Assembly: GCF_900120155.1 (NCBI RefSeq)
Contig: NZ_LT635549.1
Span: 1,289,512 to 1,353,511 of the forward strand
Origin: Clostridium sp. Marseille-P3244
Lineage (GTDB): Bacteria; Bacillota; Clostridia; Lachnospirales; Lachnospiraceae
DNA length: 64,000 bases
Direction: 5' to 3'
Position numbers and translations under genes: made by a program. This document shows, one piece after another, positions 1 to 7,839 of this stretch. Below the pieces are notes generated by a model. The model saw nothing but the letters and a program-made list of their open reading frames with translations. It did not search any database and had not been told where the DNA came from. Numbering within the stretch: the first letter of the stretch is position 1; each line of letters starts with the position of its first letter.

Positions 1-561
1 CTGAAAGATCAGCTTCAGCAGCAGCTGATCCGGATGCTGGAAGGCTATGAAGGGACGGTTATCATGGTATCCCATAACCGGGATGAAGTATACCGGTTCA
101 GCGAAGAACTGCTGATCATTGATCAGGGCAGCATTGCGGCAGCAGGACGGACAGAAGAGATTTTTGCGAATCCGGTAAGCCGGGAGGCTGCAAGACTGAC
201 CGGATGTAAAAATCTTTCCCGGGCAGTGCGCAGAGATGCCCATACAGTTGAGGCTGTGGACTGGGGGATCTGCCTGCATACTCATTCTGAGATCCCGGAG
301 TATACAGAATGGCTCGGATACCGGGCCCATGATATTATCCCTGTATGGGGAAAACGGGGCGAGAATATGATCCGGTTTGATCTGGAGAGCAGCGCGGTGT
401 TACCTTTTGAACAAAATTACTATATCAGACCTGAAATGACAGGTGAAGATGCACAGATGATCTGTTGGTTTGTGCAGCGGGAAAAGGGGGATGAACTGAA
501 GAAGAAAGGAATGCCGGATTATCTTGAATTCAAGGAAGATAAAATACTGTTTCTGAAATAA
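1..561 (+). CDS. modC: Molybdate ABC transporter ATP-binding protein, 3' part
   Basis: The frame is open from base 1, so the gene begins upstream of the window. The visible part starts in the segment after Walker B, contains the H-loop (VSHNRDEV), a segment ending in the typical 'D.G.I...G...EIF..P' pattern, and then about 100 residues resembling the TOBE/MOP-like tail of ModC proteins. ModC powers molybdate import with ModB and ModA at the inner face of the membrane. Walker A and the signature motif lie outside the window, so the molybdate assignment rests on the tail and on general resemblance. A sulfate or other anion importer is the alternative. A hairpin terminator follows the stop. Confidence 0.75.
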   Translation: MKDQLQQQLIRMLEGYEGTVIMVSHNRDEVYRFSEELLIIDQGSIAAAGRTEEIFANPVSREAARLTGCKNLSRAVRRDAHTVEAVDWGICLHTHSEIPEYTEWLGYRAHDIIPVWGKRGENMIRFDLESSAVLPFEQNYYIRPEMTGEDAQMICWFVQREKGDELKKKGMPDYLEFKEDKILFLK

Positions 562-621
562 AAACAAAATAAAAACAGAACCCGTATAAGGAGATCTGTT
601 CAAAGCTTCTTAGGCGAAGTC

Positions 622-672
622 CGATGGCTGTGCATGCAATAGCTGTATGTACAGCCATCGTCTTCTTATTAT
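622..672 (+). terminator. Terminator after modC
   Basis: Bases 622-631 (cgatggctgt) pair perfectly with 651-660 (acagccatcg), followed by the T-rich tcttcttatt. This ends the modC transcript. The rest of 561-730 shows nothing further. Confidence 0.65.
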
Positions 673-730
673 CATGTTTACAGGATAGCAGAGAAATGTG
701 AATCGGCTGTGACAATATATGGAAGAAATC

Positions 731-1072
731 TTAAACATTCTTAAAATTAGATAAAGAGTCCGATTTCTCATTTTTTACTGTGCTCATCATTCCCTTCAAA
801 GCAGTGTTCCATCGCTTCTGCTCAGAGGTATAATTCTCGACCAGCCATTCGATCGCCTGGTCCATTCCGTCCTCTGTGAGGGGAAATGTCGCGCTTTGCC
901 GTTCTTCTGCCGGCGTCTGTTCAAAACACCATGGTTCGGGATAGATAAAAACTGTGAAGGTCGTACTGTTCTTTCCGTCATCCCCAAGGAATAAATAGCG
1001 CATGCCATTATGGCTCCCGGAGAAGGGTTCTTTTTTTAATCCGGCTACAGGGATCAGTCTTTTGTCGATCAT
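731..1072 (-). CDS. Conserved hypothetical protein, 113 aa
   Basis: Small soluble protein with no signal peptide or membrane segment. It starts MIDKRLIPVAGLKKEPFSG, has a central beta-rich part (MRYLFLGDD, FTVFIYPEPWCFEQ) and a helical C-terminus (MDQAIEWLVENY). It lies directly downstream of the substrate-binding-protein gene remnant on the same strand, with a gap of about 40 bp, so it was probably the last gene of that transport operon. I do not recognise a family. Its promoter is now cut off by the prophage inserted in the gene ahead of it. Confidence 0.6.
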   Translation of the reverse strand: MIDKRLIPVAGLKKEPFSGSHNGMRYLFLGDDGKNSTTFTVFIYPEPWCFEQTPAEERQSATFPLTEDGMDQAIEWLVENYTSEQKRWNTALKGMMSTVKNEKSDSLSNFKNV

Positions 1073-1113
1073 ACAGAATCTTCCTTTCGTATAAAAGGTA
1101 CAGAAATATTATA

Positions 1114-1545
1114 TCACTGCGCCGCGATCTCCGCAAATTCTGTTGTGACGAGATCTTCATAAGGCACCCGCTCTTCCAGCTCTCCTGCGGTTTCCAGGAT
1201 ATCCTGCAGCAGATCAAAGCTGCTTTCTTCAAAAATCAGGTCGCTCTTCCATGTTTCCTGGTCATAGTACCGTGTCACAATAGTAGTGATTGTTTCCAGA
1301 TCTGTTTCCGGGAACTGGGGCTCAATGACAGCGGCAATCTCTTCCGGAGTATGAGACTGTACGTAATCCATCCCTTTCTGCAGCGCGTTGGTGAATCCCT
1401 GGATAATGTCAGGATTTTCGCCGATATAGCTTTCTTTTGCGCTGAACGCGGTGTAGGGGACAAAGCCGCTGTCCTCGCCCAGAGAGGCGACGACATAGCC
1501 CTTGCCCTCAGACTCCAGGGAAGTGGCGCCGGGTTCAAATTCAAC
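1114..1545 (-). pseudogene. ABC transporter substrate-binding protein, C-terminal fragment split by prophage
   Basis: Encodes 143 residues starting VEFEPGATSLE and ending at a natural stop. It has the look of the C-terminal lobe of NMT1/ThiY/SsuA-type periplasmic binding lipoproteins. The open frame upstream of it is replaced by prophage DNA at 1540-1545. Joining base 1545 (read in reverse) to 38877 restores one continuous frame (GQGDFT then VEFEPGAT). The prophage therefore interrupted a single gene. The fragment has no start codon or signal of its own and should be non-functional. The ligand is unknown; sulfonate, nitrate, thiamine precursor or similar small anions are usual for this fold. 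Confidence 0.85.
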
Positions 1546-1569
1546 TGAGCGCAATTAATTACCGCACCC
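1540..1569. other. attL, phage half-site
   Basis: Core ttcaac (1540-1545) followed by tgagcgcaattaattaccgc and accc. Combined with the right-end half-site (38851-38876) it reconstructs a 50-bp attP whose outer arms are inverted repeats: gggtgtggtaa on one side, and gggtgcggtaa as the reverse complement of the other. The pseudo-symmetry centre falls on the AC of the core. That is the usual shape of an attP for large serine integrases. The last codons of the integrase gene lie inside this half-site. Confidence 0.8.
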
Positions 1570-2925
1570 AAAAGGCATAAAATTAATAGATTCTATTTTG
1601 TGGGTTTCTTTGTTCAGAACGATCTCCTTCACGACTTTTTTCCAGAAGGCATTTTTGTGTTCCGGATCAAGGGCATTATAAATGTCGATCCAATTTCCGG
1701 AGAGCATTTTGACAATATGCTCATAATCCGCGGCTGTTTCTTTTTGTCTCTGAAGCTCATCTCTGAGCTGCGTTTCCAAAGCCTCATACTGACGGTCATA
1801 TTCCTGTTCAGATATACGTCCTTTCATGTAGATGTTGTTCAGCCGGTTCATTTCCGCCCGGATGCGAGGCTCCGGATCCTCTTTCTTTTTTGGATTTCCT
1901 CCGTTCCTGATGGTGTACATCTTCCGGTTGAGCTCCGACTTGATGTGATGGGTTATGTACTCTTCGACAGTAGACTCAGAGATGCATATTCCCCGGGGAT
2001 GCTGATCGAACTTCCGGGAGCAGCGGTAACGCTTATACCGGGAGACAGATCCGTCTTTACATTTGTGGGTCTTTACAAATCCGGTCATCGTGGCGCCGCA
2101 GTAAGGACACTTCATGAGCTGGCTGAAGATATACGGCTCATTTGATGTGTGAAAGGTACGTGCGGAGGTAGTTTCCTGGATAAAGCGGAACTGCTCCGGT
2201 GTGATATATGGCTCGCAGTAATTGTGATCATCGCCGCGCCAGCCGCAGTACACCTCTTTTTTGGTAAACTTATCCATCGCTTGGGCGGATGGGGCGCGAT
2301 CGCCATATACGTCCCGGATATAGTTGATCGCCTTGCGTTTCGACAGGCTTCCCAGGTACTGCCGAAAGTATTCCTCTACAATTTCGGATTCTTCCGGGTT
2401 CTTTTGAAGCTTCTTATTCACCGTCATGTATCCGAACGGAGGTTTCCCGGTGATCAGTTCCCCATTTCTCCGCTTATGCTCGAACACCACCTTGATACGC
2501 TCACTTGTCCGGTCTGACTCATTCTGGGCCACTGCCAGCATGATATTGATCTTAAGCTGGCCGTCCGCCGTGGACGTGTCGTAATCCTCCAAGATCGTCT
2601 TCCAGTTGCAATGATGCTGTTCCAGGATCGCCTGTGTGTTGTGGTAGTCCCGGACGTTCCGGAACCATCGATCCAGCTTTGTCACCAGGATCAGGTCTAT
2701 TTTGTCTTTCTGGACATCTGAAAGAAGCCGCTGAAAGTCTTTCCGGTTCTGCAGCTTCTTCCGGGCAGTCAAACCCTCATCAGCATAATAATCGACGATC
2801 TCATATCCGTGGGAAGTGGCATACTCTGTCAGCAGTTCCTTCTGCGTATCCAGAGACAGACCATTTTCAACCTGGATATCCGTGGACACACGATCGTAAA
2901 TGGCGCACCGGATCCTTTTTTCCAT
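1555..2925 (-). CDS. Large serine recombinase, prophage integrase
   Basis: 456 aa. N-terminal resolvase domain (about residues 5-150) with the nucleophile Ser14 in DRVST and the conserved arginine-rich SERIK segment. A recombinase domain (about 160-270) follows, then a zinc ribbon starting CPYC and continuing with a later Cys pair (about 275-320), a coiled coil and a short C-terminal tail. These enzymes integrate and excise phage DNA at short attP/attB sites by a four-strand serine mechanism. The gene sits at the extreme left end, transcribed towards attL, and its stop codon lies within the att site. The ribosome binding site is AAGGAGATGAT just before the ATG. No recombination directionality factor gene is recognisable. 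Confidence 0.92.
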   Translation of the reverse strand: MEKRIRCAIYDRVSTDIQVENGLSLDTQKELLTEYATSHGYEIVDYYADEGLTARKKLQNRKDFQRLLSDVQKDKIDLILVTKLDRWFRNVRDYHNTQAILEQHHCNWKTILEDYDTSTADGQLKINIMLAVAQNESDRTSERIKVVFEHKRRNGELITGKPPFGYMTVNKKLQKNPEESEIVEEYFRQYLGSLSKRKAINYIRDVYGDRAPSAQAMDKFTKKEVYCGWRGDDHNYCEPYITPEQFRFIQETTSARTFHTSNEPYIFSQLMKCPYCGATMTGFVKTHKCKDGSVSRYKRYRCSRKFDQHPRGICISESTVEEYITHHIKSELNRKMYTIRNGGNPKKKEDPEPRIRAEMNRLNNIYMKGRISEQEYDRQYEALETQLRDELQRQKETAADYEHIVKMLSGNWIDIYNALDPEHKNAFWKKVVKEIVLNKETHKIESINFMPFGCGN

Positions 2926-3114
2926 GCTATCATCTCCTTATTCATTTGTATGTTTCAAACCGTGTTCCTACGCAGGAAACGGCGATACAAAATAACAGCC
3001 GGACAATGAACGGATGTTCTGGATTGTGTCGGCTGCCCGAAGATGATACAATATTCCTGTCAAGAAGGTATCTCTTCGGAGATCATCTCCGTCCGATGTT
3101 GGCGCATCGGGCGG

Positions 3115-3142
3115 TTGACTTTTCGGGTACATTTGCTATAAT
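3115..3142 (+). promoter_or_regulatory. Strong sigma-A promoter facing the toxin gene
   Basis: TTGACT at 3115-3120, a 16-bp spacer, and TATAAT at 3137-3142. It faces right and has no credible coding region before the terminator 70 bp further on, so it probably makes a short untranslated RNA. Confidence 0.65.
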
Positions 3143-3148
3143 GTACTT

Positions 3149-3262
3149 AACAGGATAGCCGGAAGATAGATGAAGCCTATCCGCTCCGGTGCAAAGTTAA
3201 CAGTTACTAAAAAGCAAGCTGCCTACTCCGGCCAAGAGACAAGGCGGCTTGCTTATTTTCTA
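3149..3262 (+). ncRNA. Candidate antisense antitoxin RNA
   Basis: Predicted transcript of about 110 nt from the promoter at 3115-3142 to the hairpin at 3212-3254. It has no useful open frame. Its 3' end overlaps the last codons and the terminator of the convergent 25-residue toxin gene. This is the TxpA/RatA-like arrangement, in which an RNA overlapping the 3' end of the toxin mRNA triggers its decay. The RNA is inferred from promoter plus terminator only. Confidence 0.5.
3212..3262. terminator. Bidirectional terminator
   Basis: aagcaagctgcct (3212-3224) pairs with aggcggcttgctt (3242-3254) with one G-T wobble. T-rich runs occur on both sides in the respective directions: attttcta after it on the plus strand, tttttagt after it on the minus strand. 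It can end both the toxin mRNA and the antisense RNA. Confidence 0.7.
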
Positions 3263-3330
3263 TAATTCAGAATTGCTACAATGAGCGTTGACACGGTCAA
3301 AATTACCATGAATTCTTCATATGTAGTCAT
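3253..3330 (-). CDS. Putative holin-like toxin, type I system, 25 aa
   Basis: Translates to MTTYEEFMVILTVSTLIVAI followed by LNYRK. A short acidic start, one hydrophobic helix and a basic end are the hallmarks of the putative holin-like toxin family (TxpA/BsrG-type type I toxins). A good Shine-Dalgarno (GAAAGGGTG) lies 7-8 nt before the ATG. Such peptides insert in the membrane and depolarise or damage it when the antisense RNA is lost. Sitting next to the integrase, it could stabilise the prophage or act in exclusion. Its stop codon lies inside the terminator hairpin shared with the antisense RNA. Confidence 0.7.
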   Translation of the reverse strand: MTTYEEFMVILTVSTLIVAILNYRK

Positions 3331-3449
3331 AGCATTTCACCCTTTCTACAGGATAAGAACGGATGACTGCACGCCTTCCCGGCTACCCGGGTAAATACAT
3401 TATTCTGTTTGGGCACCCCGGCGGCTCTGGGAGTGCCGGGGCGGGTATA

Positions 3450-3794
3450 TTATTTGGATTTGACCAATGAAACAATTGCCAGTATCGCACAGATTAAGCA
3501 CCATGCTGACCAAATATATAAATCGCTGTAGCCGCCTGCCAGCGCAAATCCACAAAGCGCGCCAATACCGAAAAGTATAATCAAAGCAATGTTTCCGCCT
3601 TTTCCACCATTGCGGGTGGCGATAGAAACGATGCCGCCAACAAGAAGCATAAGAGCAACAATTATGCCGGCAGATCCTCCGACTTCTCCGTTAGCTTCCA
3701 GAGTATTTGCAACTCCCGCCGCACAAGACTGGAACGTTACAAATACGAACAGCACGATTGATAAAATACCAGATACCAGTTTCCAAGTTTTCAT
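3450..3794 (-). CDS. Small membrane protein, 114 aa
   Basis: Four hydrophobic segments (about residues 7-27, 43-58, 67-87, 91-110) separated by short loops rich in Gly/Asn. The first segment contains SCAAG, but this is not a convincing lipobox. It lies between the toxin locus and the ImmA gene on the leftward lysogenic strand, so it is probably expressed in the lysogen. A superinfection-exclusion role would fit that position, but nothing in the sequence proves it. No family recognised. Confidence 0.6.
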   Translation of the reverse strand: MKTWKLVSGILSIVLFVFVTFQSCAAGVANTLEANGEVGGSAGIIVALMLLVGGIVSIATRNGGKGGNIALIILFGIGALCGFALAGGYSDLYIWSAWCLICAILAIVSLVKSK

Positions 3795-3857
3795 GTTACA
3801 TTTCCTCTCTTTCTTCTCATTCCAAAAAACACCACATTTATATAATCCCTTCCGGGG

Positions 3858-4316
3858 TTATACCAATTTCCATACAGTCAGATTGGGAATGAACATAACA
3901 TAGTACCCATCTATTTCAGTCCCAAGACCATACTTGCCGCGATATGTTTCGATACAATCCTGTAGAAATTCTTCTGTCACGTCCAGATACTCTGCCACTT
4001 CATGGCAATTTTGGCAGCCGGCTTCATAGGCCCGTATAATACCGGTCAGCCCGATCAGCTTGTTGTATCCCCAGAGCCGTGCCTGACGCTCCTGTTTGCG
4101 GTTCCCGGCATCCGATGTATCGAGGATATTCCCCATGCTGGTATGGTGGTGGCCCAGCTCTTCCGCGAGGACACAGGCTTTTTCAGTGGAAGTGTCGATA
4201 TCTTTACGGATGGCGATACGTTTCCCTTTAATTCTACCGTTATTGTATTTAAGGGGCTTTTCCTTTACAATAAGCCCTTCCTGATATGCCTCATCCAAAA
4301 GTGCTTCATATATCAT
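3858..4316 (-). CDS. immA: ImmA/IrrE-family metallopeptidase
   Basis: 152 aa with the core LAEELGHHHTS, the zinc-binding helix of the family. The usual first His of HExxH is replaced (EELGHH), as seen in a subset of phage copies, so catalytic competence is uncertain. ImmA peptidases cleave the neighbouring CI-type repressor to induce an element after DNA damage or signalling. The gene lies directly downstream of the repressor gene at 4370-5062 and on the same strand, the standard ImmA/ImmR pairing. Confidence 0.8.
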   Translation of the reverse strand: MIYEALLDEAYQEGLIVKEKPLKYNNGRIKGKRIAIRKDIDTSTEKACVLAEELGHHHTSMGNILDTSDAGNRKQERQARLWGYNKLIGLTGIIRAYEAGCQNCHEVAEYLDVTEEFLQDCIETYRGKYGLGTEIDGYYVMFIPNLTVWKLV

Positions 4317-4369
4317 AGGTCATACCTCCAGTTTATAGTGTACTATAAATCTTGTCCTATAAACTGGAC

Positions 4370-5062
4370 TTAGAAATTTTCATCATCCATAATATCATCA
4401 TCGGATGTGTCTATGCCTTCTGGTATGTCTATGTCGGTACGGGCATGGGCGGCGTTGAGTTCTGTATCATTATCAAATATTTGTTCAGATGATTTTAATA
4501 ATAACTTTTGTAAACGCTTTTTATAAAAGAGTTCTACGTCATTACAAAATGAATTATATTCCTTTATTGAAACATCAAATGAAAGAGTTCCATTGGAAAA
4601 TTTATAATGAGGATGTCGATATACACAATTTTCGCATTTTGTATATCCTTTATTTGGAAGTGAACACCCTATGGGATGCCCCGTTCCTCCATCAACCATC
4701 TCGCCTTCATCATTTAATCCCATTCCGCCATTTTCAATTAATTCCCAATCATTACAGCCAAAATATTCACAAGTCCATCCTATGGCTTTTAACTGCGCTT
4801 CAAAAGCATCCGTTTTATTTATAGATTTTTTTATGTTTGCCCATTTGTTTTCCCTTTCCATAGGAACATCAAGCCCCATCAGCCAGGATTCAGATACATT
4901 TAAAGCCTTAGCGATTTTATATAAATTTTTTTGTTTCGGTTCGTAAGCTCCTGAGATATATGAGCTCAAAGCCCCTTTACTAATTTGGGTTTTTTCTACT
5001 AAGTCAGCTTGTTTCATATTACGAAGTTCTAATGCTTCTTTTATGCGTTGAGCTGTATTCAT
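4370..5062 (-). CDS. CI-like phage repressor, XRE family
   Basis: 230 aa. Residues 1-70 form an XRE helix-turn-helix (QADLVEKTQISKGALSSYIS then a second conserved patch LYKIAKALNVSESWLMG). The rest is not a LexA-type S24 peptidase domain. It contains a Cys-rich patch (KCENCVYRHPH, plus a nearby GCS) that could bind metal. It should hold the lytic promoter at 5160-5188 off by binding the spacer ahead of cro. Absence of a self-cleavage domain, together with the adjacent ImmA, suggests induction by cleavage in trans. Confidence 0.8.
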   Translation of the reverse strand: MNTAQRIKEALELRNMKQADLVEKTQISKGALSSYISGAYEPKQKNLYKIAKALNVSESWLMGLDVPMERENKWANIKKSINKTDAFEAQLKAIGWTCEYFGCNDWELIENGGMGLNDEGEMVDGGTGHPIGCSLPNKGYTKCENCVYRHPHYKFSNGTLSFDVSIKEYNSFCNDVELFYKKRLQKLLLKSSEQIFDNDTELNAAHARTDIDIPEGIDTSDDDIMDDENF

Positions 5063-5232
5063 TTAATCACCTCCGTAAATTTACAATATCACAGTTGTTT
5101 ATAAAATGCAACATAAAAGTTTTAATTTCTAAATAAGTTTAAAAAACTAAATTTTATGATTGACAAAGTGTTGAGGGAATGATATGCTAATGGTGTTCAG
5201 AAAACTAAACTAGGCAGATAGGAGGGAAAAAC
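5063..5232. promoter_or_regulatory. Lysogeny switch: divergent promoters and operators
   Basis: Rightward promoter TTGACA (5160-5165), 17-bp spacer, TATGCT (5183-5188), with a ribosome binding site AGGAGGG ahead of cro. The AT-rich spacer carries repeated aaactaaa-type half-sites (about 5135-5150 and 5195-5208), one of them inside the near-palindrome agtttaaaaaact. These are the likely operators for CI and Cro. The leftward repressor promoter is not clear. Confidence 0.6.
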
Positions 5233-5448
5233 ATGGCGTTTGACTACACCGAACTTGTAAGACTGATAAGATTTAAGTTTGATACTCAAGAAAATTTCGC
5301 AAAAGCATTAGGAATTGGACGTGTTTCATTAAATCAACGACTCAATAATAAATTAGACTTTTCTCAGGAAGAAATACTTAAGGCATCTGAGTTACTGGGT
5401 ATCCAGACAAAGTTTATACCAAAATATTTTTTTAAAGAAAAAGTTTAG
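5233..5448 (+). CDS. Cro-like DNA-binding protein
   Basis: 71 aa. A single small helix-turn-helix domain (TQENFAKALGIGRVSLNQRL) with a basic end. First gene of the rightward lytic operon, opposite the CI-like repressor, so it should act as the Cro-type antagonist at the shared operators. The start is supported by TAGGAGGG about 8 nt upstream. Confidence 0.8.
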   Translation: MAFDYTELVRLIRFKFDTQENFAKALGIGRVSLNQRLNNKLDFSQEEILKASELLGIQTKFIPKYFFKEKV

Positions 5449-5496
5449 AAAACAAAACCGAAATGCGGATTTAAAATCATCAAAAAAGGAGAGCAG

Positions 5497-6156
5497 ATGC
5501 AGGAGTTAGTAACGCTGAACGGAAATGATGTTTTTACAGATAGCCTAATTATTTCAAAAGGAACAGGAGTTACCCACAGAAAATTAAAGGAGACTATCCG
5601 AAAGCACCAAAAGGTAATGGAGCGGTTTGGAAAACTTTCTGCCCCATATCAGGCAGAAAGTACCGGAGGTAGACCAGAAGAGTATTACTCCTTGAATGAG
5701 GAGCAAGCAACGTTCCTTATAACTCTTTTGAAAAACACAGAAACGGTTGTTGAGTTCAAAGCCAGATTAGTTTCTGAATTTTATAAGATGCGTCGATTCA
5801 TTCTCGAGCGGCAGACTCAGACATGGATTGAGACCAGACAAGCGGGCAAACTGACACGCAAGGCGGAGACGGACACGATCAAGAAACTCGTGGAATATGC
5901 CAAGAGTCAGGGGAGTACTCATGCGGATATGTTGTATATGACATATTCTAAGCTGGCAAATAAGATGGCCGGTATTCAGAAGAGAGACGAGGCCACGGTG
6001 ATGCAGCTTAATAATCTGTCTTTAATGGAGAATATTATTCTTCATGTGATTGATACAGGAATCCTGACGGGTAAGCATTACAAGGAGATTTATAAGGACT
6101 GTAAGAAGCGACTTGAGACAGTTAGAGATTTGGCGTATCTGGAGGCAACAGCATAA
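5497..6156 (+). CDS. Rha-family phage regulatory protein
   Basis: 219 aa. The N-terminal 100 residues carry the Rha pattern: GxDVFTDSLIISKGTGVTH, K-rich helix, GRPEEYYSLNEEQATFLITL, and FKARLVSEFYKMRR. A separate C-terminal helical region (about 110-215) resembles KilA/Ant C-terminal extensions. Rha proteins are early phage gene products that interfere with growth in some host backgrounds, and are presumed DNA binding. It lies second in the lytic operon behind cro with a good ribosome binding site (AAAGGAGAG). Confidence 0.8.
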   Translation: MQELVTLNGNDVFTDSLIISKGTGVTHRKLKETIRKHQKVMERFGKLSAPYQAESTGGRPEEYYSLNEEQATFLITLLKNTETVVEFKARLVSEFYKMRRFILERQTQTWIETRQAGKLTRKAETDTIKKLVEYAKSQGSTHADMLYMTYSKLANKMAGIQKRDEATVMQLNNLSLMENIILHVIDTGILTGKHYKEIYKDCKKRLETVRDLAYLEATA

Positions 6157-6204
6157 GTCACTCGATTATTTATTTCAGACGGACGAGAAGGAGGTGAGGT
6201 GAGA

Positions 6205-6366
6205 ATGCGGACAATCATTGGAAGTATCGTGGGAGCAATCATTGCATCAGTTATTACAACAAAAATATTAGCCACCCACTATTTTGAAATAGTAGATGGC
6301 TATGTAAAGGATATTGAACTTAACACAAAAGAATTTGTTGATTCTATGAAACGCAAACAGATATAA
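6205..6366 (+). CDS. Small single-pass membrane protein, 53 aa
   Basis: Begins MRTIIGSIVGAIIASVITTK, one membrane helix, followed by a charged tail. Preceded by GGAGGTGAG. Hypothetical; phage early-region accessory protein. The next 130 bp (6367-6496) hold no gene. Confidence 0.5.
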   Translation: MRTIIGSIVGAIIASVITTKILATHYFEIVDGYVKDIELNTKEFVDSMKRKQI

Positions 6367-6496
6367 GGGAAAATTTATTTGTAGTTTCATCAGACATAAA
6401 ATCATTCCTTTCATCATTTGATAGGAAGATTATACCAGATACCGGAAAACCGGACAATCCAGTCGACATAGATTTTATAGAGAGGCGGTGAATGTA

Positions 6497-6634
6497 ATGG
6501 AAGAACCTAAAATCCGGAACGAGGCGGAAGAAAAAGAGTTTGCAGATCATTTCATGGAGGCATTGTTTGAAACATACCGCCATCAGTATGGTGACTGCAC
6601 GATCACAGAAGTAACAGAAGAGAAGCCCGCGTGA
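6497..6634 (+). CDS. Small acidic hypothetical protein, 45 aa
   Basis: Starts MEEPKIRNEAEEKEF; strongly acidic and helical, no membrane segment. Start supported by GAGGCGGTG upstream. No family recognised. Confidence 0.45.
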   Translation: MEEPKIRNEAEEKEFADHFMEALFETYRHQYGDCTITEVTEEKPA

Positions 6635-6655
6635 GCGGGAGAGAGGAGGACAAGC

Positions 6656-6856
6656 ATGAAAACCGAACTGAGCATAATCCCCGCATACCGGGAGCCTCCG
6701 GCATACAGAAGGAAACTAATCCAGCACAAACGGAAGAAGCGGGACTTTGCATCGGCGGTGGTGCTGGTGCTGGCATACATCGGGGCTGGATTCGTGGCCG
6801 GTATAACGTTTACAGGGATAGTTTTGCTGTATTGCCTGCAGGCCGGGCCAATATAA
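6656..6856 (+). CDS. Small membrane protein, 66 aa
   Basis: A basic N-terminal half (YRRKLIQHKRKKRDF) leads into one hydrophobic helix (about residues 33-60). Ribosome binding site GAGAGGAGG about 8 nt before the ATG. A single-pass, N-in topology is predicted from the positive-inside rule. No family recognised. Confidence 0.5.
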   Translation: MKTELSIIPAYREPPAYRRKLIQHKRKKRDFASAVVLVLAYIGAGFVAGITFTGIVLLYCLQAGPI

Positions 6857-6940
6857 AAAATGAGCGCTTACATAATGGCTGGCAGGCCGGTAAGCACTCA
6901 GGAAATTATCCATCTAAATTATAACAGAAAGGAAAGAAAA

Positions 6941-7144
6941 ATGGAAGATAAAAGCAAGATCTGTGATCTATTACTGCCGGCCCTGCAGGCGACAAGAAAC
7001 CTGCACGACCTGGAAGACCTGGAGTATATCCCGGAGCAGGAGGCCGTGCTGGCCACATTTGCGTCCGGAGCTACCAAGAAGGCCAACGTATCCATGGATT
7101 CCGGAACAGCCATGATCCGGGACATTATTGCACAAATTGTATAG
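6941..7144 (+). CDS. Small hypothetical phage protein, 67 aa
   Basis: MEDKSKICDLLLPALQ at the start; mixed helix/strand, no membrane segment. I chose the ATG at 6941 because it has AAAGGAAAG in the right place; an in-frame upstream ATG at 6860 has none. It precedes the Gp157 gene by 15 bp in the same operon. Confidence 0.5.
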   Translation: MEDKSKICDLLLPALQATRNLHDLEDLEYIPEQEAVLATFASGATKKANVSMDSGTAMIRDIIAQIV

Positions 7145-7159
7145 GAGGATGAATGAAAA

Positions 7160-7657
7160 ATGAGTACGATCTATGAACTGACAGATGCATATAAGACAGT
7201 GGAAGACATGCTTTATGACGGCGAAACGGATGAACAGACCATCATGGACACGCTGGAAGCGATCGACGGGGAGATCGAGGAGAAGGCGGATAATTACGCA
7301 AAACTGATCAAGAACCTTCAGGCGGATGCCATGGCACTGAAAGCAGAAGAAGAGCGCATGTGTGCCAGGAGGAAGTCCCTGGAGAACAAGGCTCAGCGGT
7401 TAAAAGACCGTCTGCAGGCCAACCTTGAATTTATCGGGAAGACGAAATTCAAGACCCTGCTGTTTTCCTTCAGTATCGCGAAGAACGGAGGGAAGCAGCC
7501 CCTGTCTATTACAGACAACCTGGACGAGATCCCGGGCAAGTACCTGATCCCGCAGCCGCCGAAGGTGAACAATGATGCAATCCGGGAGCTCTTACAGGAC
7601 AAGGAAGTGGAATGGGCACATCTGGAACCCTATGGGAAACACCTGAATATCCGGTGA
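7160..7657 (+). CDS. Siphovirus Gp157-family protein
   Basis: 165 aa. Matches the Gp157 pattern: an N-terminal acidic helix (LTDAYKTVEDMLYDGE), a long coiled coil rich in Lys/Glu (residues 45-95), then F-S-I-KNGGKQPL, IPGKYLIPQPPKVNNDAIRE and a C-terminal LEPYGKHLNIR. The family is common in early regions of Firmicutes siphophages and has been linked to phage-resistance phenotypes and DNA metabolism; its activity is unknown. It lies upstream of the RecA-like ATPase and ssDNA-binding genes. Confidence 0.8.
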   Translation: MSTIYELTDAYKTVEDMLYDGETDEQTIMDTLEAIDGEIEEKADNYAKLIKNLQADAMALKAEEERMCARRKSLENKAQRLKDRLQANLEFIGKTKFKTLLFSFSIAKNGGKQPLSITDNLDEIPGKYLIPQPPKVNNDAIRELLQDKEVEWAHLEPYGKHLNIR

Positions 7658-7663
7658 TGGACC

Positions 7664-7837
7664 ATGGAAGAACGAAAAGAGATCACGCCTTATCGGATGG
7701 GACAGATCGCAAAGACAGCGGGGATCATAGCGGAACAGTTGACGCATGGGAAATACTTGTACAACCCGACCTTTCAGGAGTGCGAGATCATCCTGGAACT
7801 GATACAGGAGTCAATCAGGAAATGTAAAGGAGAATAG
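7664..7837 (+). CDS. Small hypothetical protein, 57 aa
   Basis: Short helical protein (MEERKEITPYRMGQIAKTAG, ending RKCKGE) starting 6 nt after the Gp157 stop. Probably translated by coupling. No family recognised. Confidence 0.5.
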   Translation: MEERKEITPYRMGQIAKTAGIIAEQLTHGKYLYNPTFQECEIILELIQESIRKCKGE

Positions 7838-7839
7838 AA

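Noticed and set aside
1546..1554. Start codon for the binding-protein fragment in phage DNA
   Set aside because: The apparent ATG of this frame is a chance codon from the phage end with no ribosome binding site; the fragment is not a new gene.
2634..3158. 174-codon plus-strand open frame
   Set aside because: Overlaps the integrase in antisense and runs into the antisense-RNA promoter; no start signal.
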